The notes below the pieces were generated by a model. That model was given only the letters and a program-made list of their open reading frames with translations, was not told the DNA's origin and ran no database searches. From Burkholderiales bacterium RIFCSPHIGHO2_12_FULL_61_11 (GTDB lineage Bacteria > Pseudomonadota > Gammaproteobacteria > Burkholderiales > Burkholderiaceae_C): a stretch of 5,750 bases of DNA. The DNA is taken from positions 2,915 through 8,664 of the forward strand of contig MERZ01000204.1 in NCBI GenBank assembly GCA_001770785.1. Direction: 5' to 3'. How positions within the stretch are numbered: position 1 is the first letter of the stretch; each line of letters begins with the position of its first letter. The translations under genes and the position numbers were made by a program. This document shows positions 5,653-5,750 of the stretch, one piece after another.

Positions 5653-5750
5653 TCAGGCCGCCGGCGCAAACGGCATGCCCGCGGTTGGGGTTGAGGCCTG
5701 CGCCTGCTCGCGCACCGGCGCTGGAGTCGATTCGCAGGCGGCGCGGCCGG
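5653..5750 (-). CDS. thiG: Probable thiazole synthase, C-terminal end (runs off right edge)
   Basis: Only the last 31 codons are visible, ending ASTPTAGMPFAPAA and preceded by GRAACESTPAPV. ThiG proteins end with a basic AGR segment and a flexible tail containing an A-S-S/T-P-T-x-G motif, often lengthened in Burkholderiales. The tail is Ala/Pro-rich and fits. The stop at 5653-5655 lies four bases before the thiE start, and thiG immediately before thiE is a common order in these bacteria (thiO-thiS-thiG-thiE). ThiG makes thiazole phosphate from deoxyxylulose phosphate, dehydroglycine and ThiS thiocarboxylate, one of the two substrates of ThiE. The catalytic barrel lies outside the window, so the name rests on the tail motif and position. 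Confidence 0.6.
   Translation of the reverse strand, partial: GRAACESTPAPVREQAQASTPTAGMPFAPAA

Overview
The window looks like a high-GC betaproteobacterial chromosome, probably Burkholderiales/Comamonadaceae. Three things suggest this: GC-rich third codon positions, a thiG-thiE pair with the typical C-terminal thiG tail, and the GC-rich 'CCCTCACCCCC...' palindromic intergenic repeat common in proteobacteria. The placement is inference, because there is no rRNA or other strong phylogenetic marker here.

Left part, minus strand, read right to left. An operon encodes a tungsten-type aldehyde:ferredoxin oxidoreductase in the AorABC arrangement known from Aromatoleum and Thauera. It comprises a four-cluster ferredoxin-like subunit (aorA, 2242-2718), the large W-pterin catalytic subunit (aorB, 353-2200) and the start of an FAD/NAD oxidoreductase subunit (aorC, 1-253, running off the left edge). 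By analogy, electrons from aldehyde oxidation pass from the W-pterin and [4Fe-4S] of AorB, through the AorA clusters, to FAD in AorC and then NAD+. A palindromic REP-like hairpin lies between aorB and aorC. A 13-bp bulged inverted repeat lies just upstream of aorA.

Middle, about 2790-3717, plus strand. This stretch looks like a scar of gene remnants. It holds the 3' end of an unidentified coding frame, an ATGA overlap with a strong Shine-Dalgarno leading into a second unidentified and apparently truncated frame, and a 10-bp nested inverted repeat. Next come about 220 bases with no recognisable gene, and then the C-terminal half of a glutathione S-transferase without its N-terminal thioredoxin-fold domain.

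Right part. A complete Old Yellow Enzyme-family flavin oxidoreductase (NemA/XenB-like, 3831-4940, plus strand) converges on a minus-strand thiamine pair: thiE (5001-5648), preceded by the last codons of a probable thiG (5653-5750). The GST remnant and the OYE gene may once have formed an electrophile-detoxification pair, but this is inference.

I do not see a convincing new biological system. The most unusual content is the remnant region with its nested inverted repeat, and the unexplained palindrome in front of the aor operon.
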